28,841 nucleotides of DNA, from positions 1-28,841 of the forward strand of contig URCD01000019.1 in the NCBI GenBank assembly GCA_900546215.1, read 5' to 3'. Numbering within the stretch: the first letter of the stretch is position 1; every line of letters starts with the position of its first letter. Shown piece after piece: positions 1 through 8,200 of the stretch. A program made the translations under genes and the position numbers. Source of the stretch: an uncultured Eubacteriales bacterium (GTDB taxonomy: Bacteria > Bacillota > Clostridia > Lachnospirales > Anaerotignaceae). The notes under the pieces are model-generated. The model did no database searches. It saw nothing but the letters and a program-made list of their open reading frames with translations, and was not told the DNA's origin.

Positions 1-368
1 AAAAACTAGTTGGCACAGATAGCAAAATATTTTCAGCAAGAAGTACTATAGACGCTGTGTTTACAGAAACAATACCGGAGAATGCAATAGTTGTTTTACA
101 ATTTGGGGACTATTATCTTTATGGGGGGTCAGCAACAGAAAAGTCTTTAATATTGGCGGATGTTTTTAATTTCGCAGTTGGAGAAACACGGAATATAACT
201 GTTCCTAGCCACTACTATGTGGGCAGCAGTAGTTATTCGAGAAACTCTATAACAGTAACCGTTAATTCAGACAAAATTATATTTAACTTATGGCAGGATA
301 AATTCTCTGGTTCTAGTAAGTATTATCTTACAGTATACGTTAACGCAGTAGCCATAGTATTTGAATAG
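1..368 (+). CDS. Phage tail/baseplate-type protein, C-terminal end (partial)
   Basis: The frame is open from the window edge (first full codon at base 3) to the TAG at 366-368, so this is the C-terminal ~121 residues of a longer protein. The GTG at 57 is probably internal, because it has no clear ribosome binding site and the frame stays open upstream. The visible part is rich in Ser, Thr, Tyr and Val with alternating hydrophobic residues, as in beta-rich fibre tips. It shows no membrane segment and no motif I can name. It is followed 13 bases later by a short Pro/Glu-linked protein, and a similar pair recurs at 812-1660. Position before an XkdX-like gene and the lysis cassette suggests a tail fibre or baseplate component. 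The function is inferred from context only. Confidence 0.6.
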   Translation, partial: KLVGTDSKIFSARSTIDAVFTETIPENAIVVLQFGDYYLYGGSATEKSLILADVFNFAVGETRNITVPSHYYVGSSSYSRNSITVTVNSDKIIFNLWQDKFSGSSKYYLTVYVNAVAIVFE

Positions 369-381
369 AGGGGGTGTTAAA

Positions 382-675
382 ATGTCTTTTTATGCAAAAA
401 TAAGAGACTGTGACTCTGTATGTTACGATATAATTAATCATACAAGAGAAGATTTAGAAAATATTACTACATGTCATGTTAAAATTTCATCCTTTGATAA
501 TAGTTTAATTGGAATGAAATACAATAACGGTGTTTGGGAGAAAGTACCCCAGCCGGAGCCGGAACCGACCCAATTAGACCGCATAGAGCTACAGGTTAAA
601 ACCTCCTACGCAGAAGCACAAAATCAGGCGGTAGACCAATATACAGAGGAACTTCTTGAAGGAGGGATTTTATGA
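382..675 (+). CDS. Small phage tail-region protein with Pro/Glu linker
   Basis: This 97-residue protein starts at ATG 382, behind a GAGGGGG ribosome binding site; an in-frame TTG at 361 overlaps the previous gene and is less likely. The first ~60 residues look like a small alpha/beta domain. A short linker with PQPEPEP follows, then a helical tail ending in YTEELLEGGIL. The protein at 1430-1660 has the same layout and a similar ending (YTMELMEQGIL), so the two are probably paralogues. Each follows a fibre-like protein, which would fit a fibre accessory or assembly protein, but that role is inference. Its TGA overlaps the ATG of the next gene, indicating translational coupling. Confidence 0.6.
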   Translation: MSFYAKIRDCDSVCYDIINHTREDLENITTCHVKISSFDNSLIGMKYNNGVWEKVPQPEPEPTQLDRIELQVKTSYAEAQNQAVDQYTEELLEGGIL

Positions 676-812
676 GTACGCTTGTGGAAAGCCTTAAAAG
701 GCTGTATGAAAAGAGCAAGGTGACAAATGAAAAGCTGGCCTCTATGCAGACAGAGGGCAAGATATCAGCGGAGGAACTTGAATACATAACAAGACCTAAG
801 GAGGGATTATAA
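672..812 (+). CDS. XkdX-like small phage protein
   Basis: This 46-residue ORF starts at an ATG overlapping the stop of the preceding gene (ATGA) and has GAAGGAGG just upstream. The protein has the pattern of the XkdX family of Bacillus PBSX-like prophages: LKRLYEKSKV near the N-terminus and ISAEELEYIT near the C-terminus, at the family's usual length of about 45-50 residues. XkdX proteins are found in the tail-fibre region of many Gram-positive phages; their exact role is unknown. It ends in TAATG, so its stop overlaps the start of the following gene, and all the genes here look translationally coupled. Confidence 0.7.
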   Translation: MSTLVESLKRLYEKSKVTNEKLASMQTEGKISAEELEYITRPKEGL

Positions 813-919
813 TGCCGGGTAAAACATATATCGCAAAGCAGGAAACATCAGAGACGATACAGGCCGATACAACAGCGATAAGGAACACCCTCGGAGAATT
901 TTCCGGGGGGGGGTATTGA
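812..919 (+). CDS. 5' fragment of a phage tail protein, frameshifted at G9
   Basis: Reading from ATG 812, coupled to the XkdX-like stop (TAATG), gives 35 residues. The frame enters a run of nine G at 905-913 and stops at TGA 917-919. Moving one base at the G run joins it to the open frame that continues to 1433, giving a protein of about 206 residues. The fragment is helical and Thr/Glu-rich (KQETSETIQADTTAIRN). Continuation past the G run gives IEDTVVKKLLELEGRIDEI, an amphipathic helix that carries on naturally, so the two frames are very likely one gene. With eight G the frame would be intact. A sequencing error, phase variation or transcriptional slippage are all possible. Confidence 0.6.
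   Translation: MPGKTYIAKQETSETIQADTTAIRNTLGEFSGGGY
905..913 (+). repeat. Poly-G tract (9 G) at a frameshift point
   Basis: Nine consecutive G sit inside a gene whose two halves are in different frames. Loss of one G, or gain of two, would restore one continuous frame from 812 to 1433. Such homopolymers are typical slip-strand sites, and also typical places for sequencing errors. Confidence 0.85.
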
Positions 920-947
920 GGATACAGTAGTAAAAAAACTGCTTGAA

Positions 948-1433
948 TTGGAAGGCAGGATAGATGAAATAGCAGCAAAGCAAAATTACACAGATGATGA
1001 TTTTTATTTAGACTGTTCTTTGCACTATAATACTGTACAGGTAAAAGCTGACCAATTGGACTCAGAGGAAAAGACTGTACTTGATGTTAAAGGAAACGGA
1101 GCTCTTTCAGTTGTAGTGGCACAAGGAAATAATTATTTAATATATAAGATTTATTTGGATGAAGTTTTATGTTTTTACAGCAATAATTCTGCAGGAACTA
1201 GTAATATATATTTTGGAGTGCAAACATTAAACGGAGAAGGAAGCGCATCACAAGGAAAGTCGCAAAAAGTAAGCAGTCTTAACAGAGACTTTTCAACAAC
1301 TTCTACCAAATATCTAAACTACGGAATGCTTCCTATATTTAAAAACAGACTTAGAGTTGTAGCGGCGGCAACTTCCGCAGGCACAGGAAACGCTTTAACG
1401 GTAGGGTACGGCATAGGAGGTGCGGCAGTATGA
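948..1433 (+). CDS. 3' fragment of a phage tail/fibre-like protein
   Basis: This frame is open from the G run onward. The nominal TTG at 948 has no convincing ribosome binding site, so translation probably depends on the start at 812 plus a frame correction at 905-913. The product begins with a helix (IDEIAAKQ), then a beta-rich domain heavy in Ser, Asn, Gly and aromatic residues. It ends in a hydrophobic Gly/Ala-rich tail (TVGYGIGGAAV). No enzyme motif is visible. Its place after an XkdX-like gene and before a short coupled Pro/Glu-linked gene matches a receptor-binding or baseplate-tip protein, by inference. Its TGA overlaps the next ATG. Confidence 0.6.
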   Translation: MEGRIDEIAAKQNYTDDDFYLDCSLHYNTVQVKADQLDSEEKTVLDVKGNGALSVVVAQGNNYLIYKIYLDEVLCFYSNNSAGTSNIYFGVQTLNGEGSASQGKSQKVSSLNRDFSTTSTKYLNYGMLPIFKNRLRVVAAATSAGTGNALTVGYGIGGAAV

Positions 1434-1660
1434 AAATCATCAGAACAGAAGAAATAGACGGCTATACAATCAATACCTATGATAATGGTGTAATTGAGAA
1501 ATACATAACAGGCAGTAAAACGGACAGCGAACCGGAACCAATAGAACCACAGCCAACCAATGCCGATATACTCGCCGTCCTTCAAAAGTCCCAGCAGGAA
1601 CTACAGCAGGAGGCAATCGACAGCTACACAATGGAGTTAATGGAACAAGGAATTTTATAA
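1430..1660 (+). CDS. Small phage tail-region protein with Pro/Glu linker (second copy)
   Basis: This 76-residue protein starts at an ATG overlapping the previous stop, with AGGAGG upstream. The N-terminal part (EEIDGYTINTYDNGVIEKYI) looks like a small beta hairpin. It is followed by a linker of alternating Glu, Pro and Gln, then a helical Gln-rich end finishing YTMELMEQGIL. Layout and C-terminus match the protein at 382-675, suggesting a duplicated fibre-plus-accessory unit. A rho-independent terminator follows 10 bases after the stop, so this is the last gene of the tail transcript. Its function is unknown; a chaperone or fibre-associated role is a guess from position. Confidence 0.65.
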   Translation: MKIIRTEEIDGYTINTYDNGVIEKYITGSKTDSEPEPIEPQPTNADILAVLQKSQQELQQEAIDSYTMELMEQGIL

Positions 1661-1669
1661 CACGTAATC

Positions 1670-1692
1670 AAGAGCTGAAAAGCTCTTTTTTT
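1670..1692 (+). terminator. Rho-independent terminator after the tail genes
   Basis: A 7-bp stem AAGAGCT/AGCTCTT with a GAAA tetraloop is followed directly by a T run (1686-1692). It closes the tail-gene transcript. Confidence 0.85.
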
Positions 1693-1729
1693 ATTACTTA
1701 TTACCAACTATTTTAAGGGAGGAACTAAC

Positions 1730-2140
1730 ATGAAAAAACTAATTGAAATGAAAACAGTAGAACTTGACGGGCACCATATGTTTACCTACAAAGACGGGAA
1801 GAAAACTCCTATCCCTGATGATGGCGTTGTATTCTGCTATCTCTCAAAGACCGGAATGCTGAAAACAACCGAATGGCCGGACAGGGCAGGAAGCTTAGAC
1901 GGTAAGTTTGTCGTAACTGATGAAATCACAAACGACCACGGCAAGCCCTGTGTAAACGGACGTACATATGACATATTCGGAGCGGGTGAGGATTTTGTAT
2001 ATCTTTCAGCCACAAGAGACACACCATATCACACAGTAGATATTGACACACCTACAAAGAAAGTACAGGTATCGCCTAACAATCCAAGAAAGCAGAACGA
2101 TTGTGAGCTGCTTAGACAGATTTACATGATGATGGTATAA
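1730..2140 (+). CDS. Phage hypothetical protein between two terminators
   Basis: This 136-residue soluble protein starts at ATG 1730 behind GGGAGGAAC. I do not recognise the family. The N-terminus (VELDGHHMFTYKDGKKTPIP) and the middle (WPDRAGSLDGKFVVTDEI) look like beta-rich modules, and the C-terminus (NDCELLRQIYMMMV) is helical. There is no signal peptide or membrane segment. It is isolated, with a terminator 38 bases upstream and another about 90 bases downstream, between the tail genes and the lysis genes. A minor structural protein or a self-contained accessory gene ('moron') are both possible; the sequence does not decide. Confidence 0.6.
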   Translation: MKKLIEMKTVELDGHHMFTYKDGKKTPIPDDGVVFCYLSKTGMLKTTEWPDRAGSLDGKFVVTDEITNDHGKPCVNGRTYDIFGAGEDFVYLSATRDTPYHTVDIDTPTKKVQVSPNNPRKQNDCELLRQIYMMMV

Positions 2141-2228
2141 ACCTTAACCTCTACAAAGTAAAAAACGAATAATTGAGTAGGGGCGTAGAAGCCGTAGGGC
2201 AAGAAGGCCGCAGGGCGGCTAATATTAT
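2141..2228 (+). other. GC-rich leader with imperfect direct repeat
   Basis: This non-coding stretch precedes the lysis cassette. It contains two related copies of AGAAGCCGTAGGGC / AGAAGGCCGCAGGGC (2188-2216), with GCC/GGC complementarity that could fold in RNA. It runs straight into the terminator hairpin at 2229. No ORF was found. Its function is unknown. Confidence 0.35.
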
Positions 2229-2253
2229 GGGCGGAGCAATCCGCCCTTTATTT
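2229..2253 (+). terminator. Rho-independent terminator upstream of the lysis genes
   Basis: A perfect 7-bp stem GGGCGGA/TCCGCCC with GCAA loop is followed by TTTATTT. The ribosome binding site of the first lysis gene follows within 10 bases, so read-through or attenuation may set lysis-gene expression. Confidence 0.75.
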
Positions 2254-2264
2254 AGGAGGGGACT

Positions 2265-2480
2265 ATGGAAAGCATAATAGTAGCTTTAATAACTGGGACA
2301 ATAACACTGTGCGGGGTGCTGATAGCCAACAGTAAATCACAGGCAGTAACGTCTACAAGGCTTGAAGAACTGACACGAGAAGTAAGGGAGCATAATAACT
2401 TCGCAAGGCGAATGCCTGTAGTAGAGGAGCAAATAAAGGTAATTAATCACAGAATAACCGATTTAGAGAATAAGGAGTGA
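2265..2480 (+). CDS. Lysis-cassette membrane protein with coiled coil
   Basis: This 71-residue protein starts at ATG 2265 after AGGAGGGG. Residues ~4-23 form one transmembrane helix, followed by a hydrophilic coiled coil (TRLEELTREVREHNNF, then VEEQIKVINHRITDLE). This layout is common for the small protein encoded just before the holin in Gram-positive phages (compare XhlA-like hemolysin proteins). It probably sits in the cell membrane and assists or tunes the holin; that role is inferred from layout and position. Its stop lies 5 bases before the preferred holin start. Confidence 0.7.
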   Translation: MESIIVALITGTITLCGVLIANSKSQAVTSTRLEELTREVREHNNFARRMPVVEEQIKVINHRITDLENKE

Positions 2481-2485
2481 TACAT

Positions 2486-2755
2486 ATGGATTTAGGCTTT
2501 TTAACAGAATACGCAGTACCAATCATAGTAGGTATATGTCTTTGCGTAGGCTACATAATAAAGAATGTAATACCGGATAACAAAATCAACCAGTACATAC
2601 CGCTTATAATGGGAGCGCTGGGCGTTGTATTGAACTTCTGGATAAACAGGTCATTTACTGCTGAAATACTCTTAGGCGGTCTTTTCAGCGGCCTTGCAAG
2701 TACAGGCTTATATGAGATGTTCAGGAACCTGATAAGTAAGGGTGATGGCAAATGA
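2486..2755 (+). CDS. Phage holin
   Basis: This 89-residue protein starts at ATG 2486, 8 bases after AAGGAG; an in-frame GTG at 2477 lies inside that site. There are about three hydrophobic segments (residues ~6-25, ~38-54 and ~60-80) and a basic C-terminus (MFRNLISKGDGK). Size, topology and the GLASTGLYEMF motif resemble Gram-positive holins of the Hol44/phage_holin_5 type. Holins form membrane lesions that let the lysin reach the wall. Its TGA overlaps the ATG of the amidase gene (ATGA), so the two are coupled. Confidence 0.8.
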   Translation: MDLGFLTEYAVPIIVGICLCVGYIIKNVIPDNKINQYIPLIMGALGVVLNFWINRSFTAEILLGGLFSGLASTGLYEMFRNLISKGDGK

Positions 2756-3378
2756 TACAGCAATTACTTGCCAAAACTCACCGCTGCCGTCCAGGCGGGG
2801 ACTGGCGTAAATCCCTTATAACAATTCATTCAACGGGAAATCCCTACAGTACAGCACAGGGAGAAAGAAACTGGCTGGATAATCCCAATAATAACCGCCT
2901 CGCTTCGTGGCATTATGTTGTGGATGATAAAGAAGTAATACAGGCCATACCTGATAATGAGGAAGCATGGCACTGCGGAAATAAGGATGGCAACCGCTTT
3001 TCTGTTGGCATAGAGATATGCGAAAGCGGAGACAGGGAAAAGGCATTAAGGAACGCAGCTATGTTTACGGCCAATAAGCTGAAGGAACTGAATTTATCTG
3101 TTGAGGATATGGTGCGACATTATGACTGGACGAAAAAGAACTGCCCAAGAATACTCATAGATAAGCGGTATATCAAGGGCGGTATGGATTGGGAATGGTT
3201 TAAACAGGAGGTAGAAAGGAACATGGAGAAAAGATACAACACAATAGACGAAGTGCCTGAGTGGGGAAAAGCGGCAATACAGGAGCTTATTAATAAGGGC
3301 TGCTTCGCTGATGTTAGAGCCCTTAACCTGTCGGAGGATATGGTAAGGGTGTTTGTGGTACTTGCCAGAAAGAATTAA
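2752..3378 (+). CDS. Phage endolysin, N-acetylmuramoyl-L-alanine amidase (Amidase_2)
   Basis: This 208-residue lysin cleaves the bond between MurNAc and L-Ala in peptidoglycan during host lysis. The N-terminal ~150 residues are an Amidase_2/PGRP-type domain. Zinc ligands are seen as His26 (ITIHSTGN), His123 (VRHYDW) and Cys131 (NCPR); Glu88 lies in VGIEICE, and SWHYVVDD follows the family pattern. From ~184 there is a short helical module (RYNTIDEVPEWGKAAIQELINKG, here split by a line of the protein as RYNTIDEV and PEWGKAAIQELI) seen at the C-termini of many clostridial phage lysins. There is no signal peptide, as expected for a holin-dependent lysin. Confidence 0.92.
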   Translation: MIQQLLAKTHRCRPGGDWRKSLITIHSTGNPYSTAQGERNWLDNPNNNRLASWHYVVDDKEVIQAIPDNEEAWHCGNKDGNRFSVGIEICESGDREKALRNAAMFTANKLKELNLSVEDMVRHYDWTKKNCPRILIDKRYIKGGMDWEWFKQEVERNMEKRYNTIDEVPEWGKAAIQELINKGCFADVRALNLSEDMVRVFVVLARKN

Positions 3379-3390
3379 GGAGGCGACAAA

Positions 3391-5208
3391 ATGGCCTATT
3401 CATTAACTAATACAACTAAGAAGAAATCAAGCAGTTCTTCGGGTTCCAGTAACAGCGGAAACTCAATAACCGTTACAAGAAGCGATAGGGAAGCCAACAA
3501 AAAAGGTAATTCCGGTTCGGTAAGCTCCGGAGGTAGCAGCTCTCCTTCATATGATAAGAACACAGACTATGCGGCTTTGATACAGGACGCTGTCAGAAGG
3601 GGCGAAAGCCAGGACGTCATTGACGGATATAACGCACAGAGGGACGCTAAAATAAAGGGGGAGGGCCTTATTTACAGTAGTCTTACAGATAATGACATTG
3701 CTAATTACAGAAACACAGGAAGCAATGGTTTGTCTCCCAATAACTATGTAATAGGGCAAGATGGAGGAAACAGCGGAGCGAAATATAATCCATCTGATGA
3801 TGATATAAGAGGCCTTTCTCAAAGCCTTAAATACGACGTTAATAATCCCAAAGGCTACGCAGACCCTGAGGGATATTATACAACAAGACAGACTGCTTTT
3901 ACATGGAGACAGCCTGACGGAAGTATGAAAACAACATACTCAAATGCTACAAATCAATCACAGGCGCTTAAAGACGCTATATCTTCTGGGCAGATTGCAA
4001 ACGGTTCCTCTTTAGCGTATTCATCTACATACGGAACAGGCTCGTTGTCGGGTGACGGGTATAACTATGGTTCAACATCTCTTGGAGACGGACGTTATTC
4101 GGGATTTGGCAACGGCTCTGACGGAGGAAGGTATACAAGTGATAATCAATTTAGCAATATGTATGACCAAACCAACATGAACCTTTCATTCTTAAGCGGA
4201 CGTGACGGCATGGACTACAGAAACCCCTACGCCGGACTTGACTATCAGGGAAATGGTATAACAAACGCATATGACAAGGGCACGGGCTTTGCAGGCCAGG
4301 GCGGTATTATGGGAGGCTATGGTGTTGAAGGTCCTAATATGGATGATATATACGCTAATTATGGCAATGCTGATTATGGATATAAAGGACCTACAGCCGA
4401 GGACATTCAGGCAAAAATGGATGAAGCATATGCGGGCTATCAGGACGCTGTGGACCAGCGTAATGACGCTTTAGCCGCTGCTTACGCCTCACAGATAAAG
4501 GAGCTTCAGCAACAGGCTGAAGAAGAACAGAGGGCAAACTATATCAACTATAAGCTTGCAGGACTTAATATGCCGGCGCAAATGCAGGCAGCCGGTATTA
4601 ATGGTGGTATTGCTGAAAGCACCTTAGCAGGCTTAGAAAGCGATTATATGAAGAACTACAACAATACAGCCGGAACACTTACAAACGCCGTTAATCAGCT
4701 TAAAATAGCGCAGAATAATGCGATAGCAGAAGGAAATATGGAAGCTACTAATATGTACGCTCAGATGGCACAGAACTCTATAACACTGCAAATGCAGGCG
4801 GCACAGGCAGAACAGTCATATAATCAATGGGTACAGGAAATGGCCTTTGCAAGGACACAGTGGCAGGCTGAACAGGCAAGATATAACGCCGAATTAGAAT
4901 ATAACCGTATGCTTTCAGCACAGGCGGCACAGGCAGAAGAAACAGAAAAACTAATAAAATATGCCCAGACAGTAGGTGACTGGGATTTATACGAAAGTCT
5001 TACAGGCACAGACGCAAGCTACATAAAACAAATGTCGCAGGCAGAGCTTAACAGCCTTCTGCTGTCAAATGCTAAGAAGTCATCAAGCGGTAGGTCGTCA
5101 GCAACTTCTGATATAGATGAAACAGAGATAGCAAAAAAATTAGGACTACCGAATGATGGAGGATTTAAAGTAGGATTTGCTCCCGGTCCTATTTTTAATT
5201 TACTTTAA
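3391..5208 (+). CDS. Large Ser/Gly- and Ala/Gln-rich phage protein, probable virion protein
   Basis: This 605-residue protein starts at ATG 3391 behind AAGGAGG. It has a low-complexity Lys/Ser-rich start (residues 10-60), then a Gly/Tyr/Asn-rich middle (~200-330). A long helical region follows (~345-545), rich in Ala, Gln and Glu with repeated AQAAQAE-type units, and then a short Ser-rich tail. No signal peptide or enzymatic motif is visible. It lies between the lysin and the 2002-residue polyvalent protein, in the same direction with short spacers. That arrangement and the coiled-coil character suggest an internal or ejected virion protein that travels with the large partner. This is inference; I do not recognise the family. 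Confidence 0.65.
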   Translation: MAYSLTNTTKKKSSSSSGSSNSGNSITVTRSDREANKKGNSGSVSSGGSSSPSYDKNTDYAALIQDAVRRGESQDVIDGYNAQRDAKIKGEGLIYSSLTDNDIANYRNTGSNGLSPNNYVIGQDGGNSGAKYNPSDDDIRGLSQSLKYDVNNPKGYADPEGYYTTRQTAFTWRQPDGSMKTTYSNATNQSQALKDAISSGQIANGSSLAYSSTYGTGSLSGDGYNYGSTSLGDGRYSGFGNGSDGGRYTSDNQFSNMYDQTNMNLSFLSGRDGMDYRNPYAGLDYQGNGITNAYDKGTGFAGQGGIMGGYGVEGPNMDDIYANYGNADYGYKGPTAEDIQAKMDEAYAGYQDAVDQRNDALAAAYASQIKELQQQAEEEQRANYINYKLAGLNMPAQMQAAGINGGIAESTLAGLESDYMKNYNNTAGTLTNAVNQLKIAQNNAIAEGNMEATNMYAQMAQNSITLQMQAAQAEQSYNQWVQEMAFARTQWQAEQARYNAELEYNRMLSAQAAQAEETEKLIKYAQTVGDWDLYESLTGTDASYIKQMSQAELNSLLLSNAKKSSSGRSSATSDIDETEIAKKLGLPNDGGFKVGFAPGPIFNLL

Positions 5209-5225
5209 AGATAGGAGGGAATTAA

Positions 5226-8200
5226 ATGGCGTATTATGTTTCTATAGGAAGAAAAGACGATGAGGAAAGAAAAAAGAGATTAGAAGCTGCAAATAATACC
5301 TTTATAAAACAAACTTTTAATAATGCTGTAAATGTACCAAAAATAACAGGCGTATCTTCGGGTACGCCTTCTTCTATGCCTAAGGTTGGCCAAGTAGAAA
5401 GCTTACCAAAGATTACGGTATCACAGAGGGCCGGTCTTGCCGCTGAAAAGGCAAGCAGGGTATTTGCACAAAACAGCCCTGATATGTATAACAGCACTCC
5501 AAAGCAAATCGGACCAACTCAGTGGACAGGTCCGGATGATATTTCAGCTTTAAGGGCTGCACCGGGTTCTTCTAATATTAAAAAGGCAACTGTGGCGAAT
5601 AACAGGGCTAATGCAGCATACTTAAAATATTCACCTGAAGCATACACACCAGAAGCTTTGCCAATGGTAGGTAGTTCAGCTATTGGGCCTGAACCACTGC
5701 CAAGTGTAGGAAATTTAATCCCGTATACCCCGAACACTAAGCCCGCTGAAATGTCGTTTAAAGATAAATTCATGCAAAAAGGGCTTAATCCGAGTGAGGT
5801 CTGGGCCAATTCTTCAATGGAACTTCCGGCAATTTCTACAGCGCCTAAACAGAACGGAGGGCTTGGAAACAGAATTTATAATGCCACGAGTTCTATAGGT
5901 GACAGTATGATAGGAACAGATAAAAGCTTAAAGGCTACGGCCAAGCAGTCTGCCGCAAATGAAGCAGCATATAGAAATGCCTTAATGAGCTACAATGAAA
6001 CCCTTGACGCGCTTATGCTGGAAAGGGACAGGTATCCTTCAACATCTGATGAATACAAGAAATACAGTACGGCCATAGAGGGCATATATGCCGCTGCTGA
6101 CAGCCTGAGAGACAAAGCAGCCGATATGACAGACGCTAACGAGTTTATGGCCAGCGCGGAACAACTGCGGAAGGAAGCTACAAACGGTCTGTCCGGGCTG
6201 CCTTTACAGTTTGCCGAGGCTGCTATATCTGTTGGGGATAATCTGACCACAATGGGAATGACAGGCTTTAACCCTACGGCGACTCTTATTATGATGGGCG
6301 CAAAAGCGGCAGGTCAGAAGGCTAATGAGCTATCCAATCAGGGAGTAAGCGCAGGAGACGCATTCAGCCGAGGGGTGTTAAGCGGTGTTATTGAGGGTGT
6401 AACTGAAAAGATAGGTCTTGATAACCTGTTAGATATAGTTAGCTCTAACAACGTTAAAGTGCTTTCAAGCATACTTAAACAAATGGCCTCCGAGGGCGGC
6501 GAGGAAGGCTTAAGCAGTATAATGAATTATGCTGCAGACAGGATGAGCGGAGATAATAAAGCCTTTGATTGGGACGACTTTTCACAGTCAGTTATACAGG
6601 GCGCATTATCCGGTTTTATATTTGGCGCCGGTGGTACTGTAACAAACAAGGTTTTGCCTATGGTATCAGGATATTCGGATATGGAACATTTGAATATGGC
6701 GCGGGAGATGGAAGGAAAAACGCTGAAATCCTTTGCGCAGGAAAGCGGCGGCTACTCCGCAAACACGGCTAATGCTAACGTTAATATCGGAAATATGAGC
6801 GCGGAGGAGTATTTGAACGCGTATAACAGCCAAGGTAATGCAATGCCTTCCGTATGGGACGCGGCGCCATCTGTTGATAGTATGCCAATGGTAGGAGGTG
6901 CGGAAACCGCCAACGATAATACACAAAATATATATGACAGCACTAATATAGGCGGGACAGAAACAGTGGTGTTTGATAGCTCTGACCCCACAAATATACT
7001 AACAGACACAGATGTAAAGGCTTATAATTTTATAGAGAAAACAGCAGAGCAAAAGGGTTTAACTGCTCAAAAAATATACTCCGAGTATAAAACTGGCAGG
7101 GATAAACTGTTTAATAAAACAATAAATGATATTTTTGAGGTATACAAACAATATAGACCACAAGGTACACAGCTTATCAACACAACCGAAAATATGGGTG
7201 GTGGAACTATTGAAAAGGCTCAGCGCATTTCTAATAACGAAGTATGGTATAGCGAGGCATTCAAAGAATATGGCCATAAGCCTAATCAAAATCAGCTTAG
7301 ACAGTTTATTGAGAAGAAGGTTAATTCAGATGTTCGTAACGGAGGCGGCGAATATGTTGACGCTGATACAGCAAGAAAACTCCAAGCTTTTGATAGCCTC
7401 CTTAATGGTTATGAAAAGATAACAGAAAACGGAGCAAGAAATGTTCAAGATATAAGATTAAATGAGAATGGCAATTATGAGGTGGATTATAATACCGCAG
7501 ATAAAGAGGCGGCAAAGGGAAACACCGTTGTTGAGCAGCTTAGAAATAATATAAGTAACTTATCCGGAATGAACGCTGTAAAAAATCTTACCGGAGAAGA
7601 ATTTTCAAAAACAGATAAGGGCTTAGTCGAACAGGTTATGGATTTCGTAAAGGAGTATGTAACAAAAAACGGGACAATAAAAAGAGATGGTTTTGGAGAA
7701 ATAAATATTTCTAAAAGAGGTGTAAAGAGTAGTCTCAGGCATGGTTATAGCAGAAATAAAGCAACGGCATTTGCAGCCATACCAGAGGTTTTAAAATATG
7801 GTAAAGAAATAGGTTACCAAGAAAATTGGAAAAGCAGGTCTTATGATACGTATTTATTTGCCGCTCCGGTGTCTCTTAAAGGAGAAAAATGCTATGTCGG
7901 AGCTATTGTTAAAAGGAACGCCAACACAAACACGTACTATCTACATGAAATTGTAGATATCAACGGAAATATAATTACAATAAATAAAGGTGACGGTGCA
8001 CAAAACTCTGACATCTCAGCGGGACTCAGAACCCGACCTATTGATGTCAAAGCAGGCAACACATCACCTAATAATATTGTACCCAATTCCGAACAAAAAA
8101 GCAATAGTGTAGGAAATAATAATCTTGGTATAATCAACCCAGATGTACAAAAGACCTTCGAGGCCGTTAATCAGATAAAAGAGGGCAGCAAAAGTCTGTA

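Noticed and set aside
905..913. Programmed -1 ribosomal frameshift at the G run
   Set aside because: The shift needed is +1 (or -2), and no downstream pseudoknot is evident, so base loss, slippage or sequencing error is simpler.
3421..5040. CRISPR-like or tandem DNA repeats in the Ser/Gly- and Ala/Gln-rich gene
   Set aside because: Repetition is at protein level (coiled coil and low complexity), with no regular repeat-spacer pattern in the DNA.
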